The position numbers were made by a program, and so were the translations under genes. Positions 8,146-10,244 of a DNA stretch of 10,244 nt are shown here, one piece after another. A model generated the notes under the pieces. The model was given only the letters and a program-made list of their open reading frames with translations. It was not told the DNA's origin and searched no databases. The DNA is from Oligoflexaceae bacterium (GTDB lineage Bacteria; Bdellovibrionota_B; Oligoflexia; Oligoflexales; Oligoflexaceae): positions 1-10,244 of the forward strand of contig CANJJY010000143.1 in assembly GCA_947474445.1 (NCBI GenBank). Reading direction: 5' to 3'. Within the stretch, counting starts at the first letter, position 1; every line of letters starts with the position of its first letter.

Positions 8146-8679
8146 TTAAATATCAAAGCCCAAACCACCCTGAAATTCGTTGTCTTTGGACTCGATCAGA
8201 TAATTGCCGGCGACGTAGGCATAGAGAGCGGGCTTGCCAAAAAACAGCCCGAGTCCTACAAAGGGGCCACCGAAACCAACGCCGGCATCGCTCTTATCGC
8301 CGACCTGGGCACCGGTCCCAGCGCCGAAGCCGAGTTGTATGTAGGGAGCCACGTTACCGGTCGAAAAGCGGTACTTGACGTCTAGATCGCCAGCCGCCGC
8401 AAAGCTGACCTTGTCGTCGTCCTTGGTTTCGCTGTTGGTCTCATCGTCTTTGCTGGCATCGGCATCGAGCCACCCCAATCCGATTTCAAAGTTCCACTGA
8501 CTGCCCCAGTAAAGGAAGTTGATCCCTAATTTGCTATTGAGCGGGTTGTGATAGCCAAGGTTCAAAGTCCAATTGGCTTCAGCACGGGGTACCCAGACAA
8601 TAGCTAGGGCGATTAACGCGAGCAGCCCTTTGAAACTGAGTGATCGATGAAAGTGATTCATATTGAGCTCTCTTTTCAC
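8146..8679 (-). CDS. Putative outer-membrane β-barrel protein with signal peptide
   Basis: A 177-residue product from GTG 8679, or 171 residues from ATG 8661. There is a clear signal peptide: basic n-region, hydrophobic LLALIALAIVWV, and an AEA cleavage site just before NWTLNLGYHNP. The mature part of about 142 residues alternates aromatic/hydrophobic and small/polar residues in probable strands (LGINFLYW, NFEIGLGWLD, DLDVKYRFS, YIQLGFGAGTG, FVGLGLFFG, LYAYVAGNYLI, GGLGFDI), as in small OmpX/Ail-like or OmpA-barrel proteins. A strongly acidic DDETNSETKDDDK segment is probably an exposed loop. The final residue is Ile rather than the usual Phe. I favour the GTG because AAGGAG stands seven bases before it. 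No specific family is recognised. It is the first gene of the minus-strand run. Confidence 0.8.
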   Translation of the reverse strand: MKRELNMNHFHRSLSFKGLLALIALAIVWVPRAEANWTLNLGYHNPLNSKLGINFLYWGSQWNFEIGLGWLDADASKDDETNSETKDDDKVSFAAAGDLDVKYRFSTGNVAPYIQLGFGAGTGAQVGDKSDAGVGFGGPFVGLGLFFGKPALYAYVAGNYLIESKDNEFQGGLGFDI

Positions 8680-8686
8680 CTTCAAA

Positions 8687-8692
8687 CTCCTT
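8687..8692 (-). promoter_or_regulatory. Strong ribosome binding site supporting a GTG start
   Basis: On the minus strand AAGGAG precedes GTG 8679 by seven bases (TTTGAAG). The in-frame ATG at 8661 has only a weak GAGAG upstream. Both starts retain the complete signal peptide. Confidence 0.6.
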
Positions 8693-8936
8693 CTCTTCAA
8701 TCTCCGCCGAAAATAGGGAGAACGCGGCGAGGCACGTAGCCCCCCCAAGTCCGCAAAAAGACGCCCAAGAAGTCTGTTCTAAAGCATCCAAATAGCCGAG
8801 ATCTCTTCTTTATCTTGTACAAAAGCGTAATGGTTGAGGGTTTTTTTTGCAACGCCTATCGCCAGAACTCCCGCCCTGAGCCCTGCACGGCATCACTCTT
8901 AGAGCAGAAGACACTTCATGCGAATAGGCTTACCCT

Positions 8937-8967
8937 TCTGATTTTAATCAGATTCTTCCCCATCTGA
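8937..8967. repeat. Two interleaved inverted repeats (candidate operator)
   Basis: TCTGATT (8937-8943) pairs with AATCAGA (8946-8952) across a 2-nt centre. TCAGAT (8948-8953), which overlaps that right arm, also pairs with ATCTGA (8962-8967) across 8 nt. The middle arm can thus pair with either neighbour. The block ends 9 bp before the sigma-28-like -35 element, a plausible place for a regulator. Function is inferred. Confidence 0.4.
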
Positions 8968-8976
8968 AATATTTTC

Positions 8977-9003
8977 TCAAGTTCTCCAGCAGCTTTCCGA
9001 TAA
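8977..9003 (+). promoter_or_regulatory. Candidate sigma-28 (FliA-type) promoter for the vWA lipoprotein
   Basis: TCAAGTTC (8977-8984), an 11-nt gap, then TCCGATAA (8996-9003) matches the flagellar sigma-28 consensus TAAAGTTT-N11-GCCGATAA at 13 of 16 positions with exact spacing. It faces the lipoprotein gene and would start transcription near 9010, leaving a leader of roughly 70 nt. The match was found by eye; function and the presence of FliA in this organism are not shown by the window. Confidence 0.45.
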
Positions 9004-9038
9004 GAGCTTCGGACTTCCTTAGGGCATGCGTTTTACAG

Positions 9039-9051
9039 CAGGTAATACCTG
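9039..9051. repeat. Short perfect palindrome in the lipoprotein leader
   Basis: CAGGTA-A-TACCTG is a perfect 6+1+6 inverted repeat. It would sit downstream of the predicted transcription start and 32 bp before the lipoprotein ATG. It could be an operator or a small leader hairpin, or chance. Confidence 0.3.
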
Positions 9052-9069
9052 AGGGCCTCTGGTCAAATC

Positions 9070-9075
9070 AAGGAG
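9070..9075 (+). promoter_or_regulatory. Ribosome binding site of the vWA lipoprotein gene
   Basis: AAGGAG lies eight bases before ATG 9084 and fixes the start of this gene, whose 3' end is outside the window. Confidence 0.8.
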
Positions 9076-9083
9076 CGCTATCG

Positions 9084-10244
9084 ATGCCGCAGAAACCTTT
9101 AAAGAAGCTTTGGCTCCTGTCTCTGTCAGCCCTCTATTTAGGGCTGACGGCGGGCGCATGTTCACAGAGTGAATTCAAGGCGGCAGCTCCTTCCAAGCAA
9201 GATGCATCGGAGGATGCTCTGCCTGCTCAAAACGGAAACCCTATTGAAACTTCTGAATCTGTTTTGCCTTCAGTCGTCAGCGACAAACCTGACTCTCTCC
9301 TCAGTACTTTCCCAGCTTCGGTTGTGAAAGATGAAACCTTGCAGTTTTCGATCGCGCCTCAATCGATTTCAACCGATTTTACGCTGACCGACATCAACAA
9401 ATCGGTGAGCGAAAATAGCTCACAGAACTCGCGAGCACCGGTATCACAGACCTTCAAGCAGGGGTCTCCTGCGGGCGAGGCCATCAACCAAACCACGGCC
9501 AAACCGGTCGATATCCTTGTCGTCGTCGATAACTCGGGTTCGATGAAGGAAGAGCAGACCAATCTCAGCACCAAACTCAATGAACTCTTAGTCTCTTTGG
9601 TTAATACGGACTGGCAGATCGGTGTGATCACGACGAGCGCGGCTCTCAAGGCCGGTGCAGCCGGCAATGCCTACACCGATTTTAACTGCGCTTTAACCCT
9701 CGTCAAAGCATCCGATGCAGACCGTGTATCGAAGTTTACCAACGCCGTCGTCAACGCTGGGGTCTCCGGTGATGGCAACGAACAAGGCATCCTCCAATCG
9801 GTCGTCGGTCTTTCCTGTTTGAATGCTCCATGGATTCGATCCACCTCGACCTTGGCGGTTCTCATCGTTTCAGATGAGGACAACTGCAGCAAAGACGGTA
9901 GCGATTGCCCTGGCAAAGACTGGGCTAAAGAAACCTACTTGATCAACCATATCCAAAACTCCTTGGGTCGCAAAATCGGCGTCAATGCCGGACTCTATGG
10001 AATTTTTGACCCCACGACAGATCCCAATGTTCCTCTCTGCAAGACAGCGCTGAACATCGGGACGCAATACCGTCGCCTCGTAACCTTCAACACGACCGCA
10101 GTGAATTACGGAAACATCTGCGATGCCTCGTATGCGACGACTCTCAATCGTATTTCGGCCAACATAGCTACTCTCCTCGGCAAGCAGTTCGAGCTGAAAG
10201 ACACGCCCCTGGCCGGTACTCTTTCGATCAAACTCAAACTCGCC
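9084..10244 (+). CDS. vWA-domain surface lipoprotein (3' end outside the window)
   Basis: An uninterrupted frame of 387 codons from ATG 9084 to the window edge, with no stop reached. The N-terminus is a lipoprotein signal: KPLKK, a hydrophobic core, then LTAGAC with the lipidated Cys26. Ser27 after it gives no inner-membrane retention signal by the E. coli +2 rule, so an outer-membrane location is likely. Residues 27-140 are a Ser/Pro/Asp-rich linker. A von Willebrand A domain begins near 142 with DILVVVDNSGSM, whose Asp149, Ser151 and Ser153 form the metal-binding DxSxS MIDAS; LAVLIVSDEDN brings a further acidic site at Asp264. Six cysteines follow in the exported domain (202, 245, 268, 275, 319, 346), enough for three disulfides. 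vWA domains typically mediate metal-dependent protein binding or adhesion; the partner is unknown. A sigma-28-like promoter precedes it. Confidence 0.9.
   Translation, partial: MPQKPLKKLWLLSLSALYLGLTAGACSQSEFKAAAPSKQDASEDALPAQNGNPIETSESVLPSVVSDKPDSLLSTFPASVVKDETLQFSIAPQSISTDFTLTDINKSVSENSSQNSRAPVSQTFKQGSPAGEAINQTTAKPVDILVVVDNSGSMKEEQTNLSTKLNELLVSLVNTDWQIGVITTSAALKAGAAGNAYTDFNCALTLVKASDADRVSKFTNAVVNAGVSGDGNEQGILQSVVGLSCLNAPWIRSTSTLAVLIVSDEDNCSKDGSDCPGKDWAKETYLINHIQNSLGRKIGVNAGLYGIFDPTTDPNVPLCKTALNIGTQYRRLVTFNTTAVNYGNICDASYATTLNRISANIATLLGKQFELKDTPLAGTLSIKLKLA

Larger units (their letters stand above)
8680..9083. other. Divergent intergenic region, no gene seen
   Basis: About 400 bp lie between the divergent barrel-protein and lipoprotein genes. 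I find no credible ORF or RNA gene. It contains a T8 tract (8841-8848), two interleaved inverted repeats (8937-8967), a sigma-28-like promoter (8977-9003), a small palindrome (9039-9051) and the lipoprotein ribosome site (9070-9075). I could not find a convincing promoter for the minus-strand genes, although one is expected here. The left part (8700-8760) is relatively GC-rich, and 8930-9000 is AT-richer. Confidence 0.7.

Noticed and set aside
8680..8748. Upstream extension of the barrel protein to a TTG at 8748
   Set aside because: It would add an Arg-rich stretch ahead of an otherwise normal signal peptide, and the GTG at 8679 has a strong ribosome site.
8841..8848. T8 tract as a possible intrinsic terminator on the + strand
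   Set aside because: There is no stable stem before it and no + strand gene upstream that would need it.
9359..10067. Three minus-strand open frames opposite the lipoprotein gene
   Set aside because: All are antisense to a continuous 387-codon frame with a lipobox and MIDAS.
1..10244. Mobile element, CRISPR array, tRNA or rRNA
   Set aside because: I looked for terminal repeats, transposase or integrase motifs, regularly spaced repeats and tRNA-like segments, and saw none.

Overview
The window reads as chromosomal DNA from a Gram-negative bacterium of moderately high GC. Two gene products are built for the cell envelope: a signal-peptide protein with outer-membrane barrel character and a lipobox protein with a von Willebrand A domain. 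Shine-Dalgarno sites are purine-rich and GTG/TTG starts are plausible. The lipoprotein style (lipobox, long Ser/Pro-rich linker, DNSGSM MIDAS, many cysteines) recalls Bdellovibrionota/Oligoflexia or myxobacteria, but that placement is inference. I see no transposase, phage gene, tRNA, rRNA or CRISPR array.

Layout. At the left edge (1-312, +) lies the end of a small unrecognised protein. It converges with a long minus-strand gene run, and a perfect 10-bp inverted repeat at 341-361 separates the two. The run goes from 8679 down to 350 in transcription order: a putative outer-membrane barrel protein, two GT4 glycosyltransferases, a small YdcZ/DUF606-type membrane protein, then xdhA, xdhB and xdhC. 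All gaps are 38 bp or less and the last two junctions overlap (20 bp, then a 4-bp ATGA), so one transcript covering all seven genes is possible. A 400-bp intergenic region (8680-9083) follows, with inverted repeats and a good match to a flagellar sigma-28 promoter pointing right. It leads into a large vWA-domain lipoprotein gene (9084 to the window end, no stop reached).

How the genes work together. xdhA (two [2Fe-2S] clusters plus FAD), xdhB (molybdopterin subunit) and xdhC (cofactor insertion chaperone) form a complete bacterial xanthine dehydrogenase cassette. The XdhB active-site residues match purine-oxidising enzymes rather than aldehyde oxidases. The YdcZ-like protein directly upstream might move a related metabolite, but this is not shown. 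The two glycosyltransferases probably act on a surface or exported glycan; why they sit upstream of purine catabolism genes is unclear. No clearly novel multi-gene system is evident. The most useful leads are the sigma-28-like promoter in front of the vWA lipoprotein and the mixed seven-gene run.
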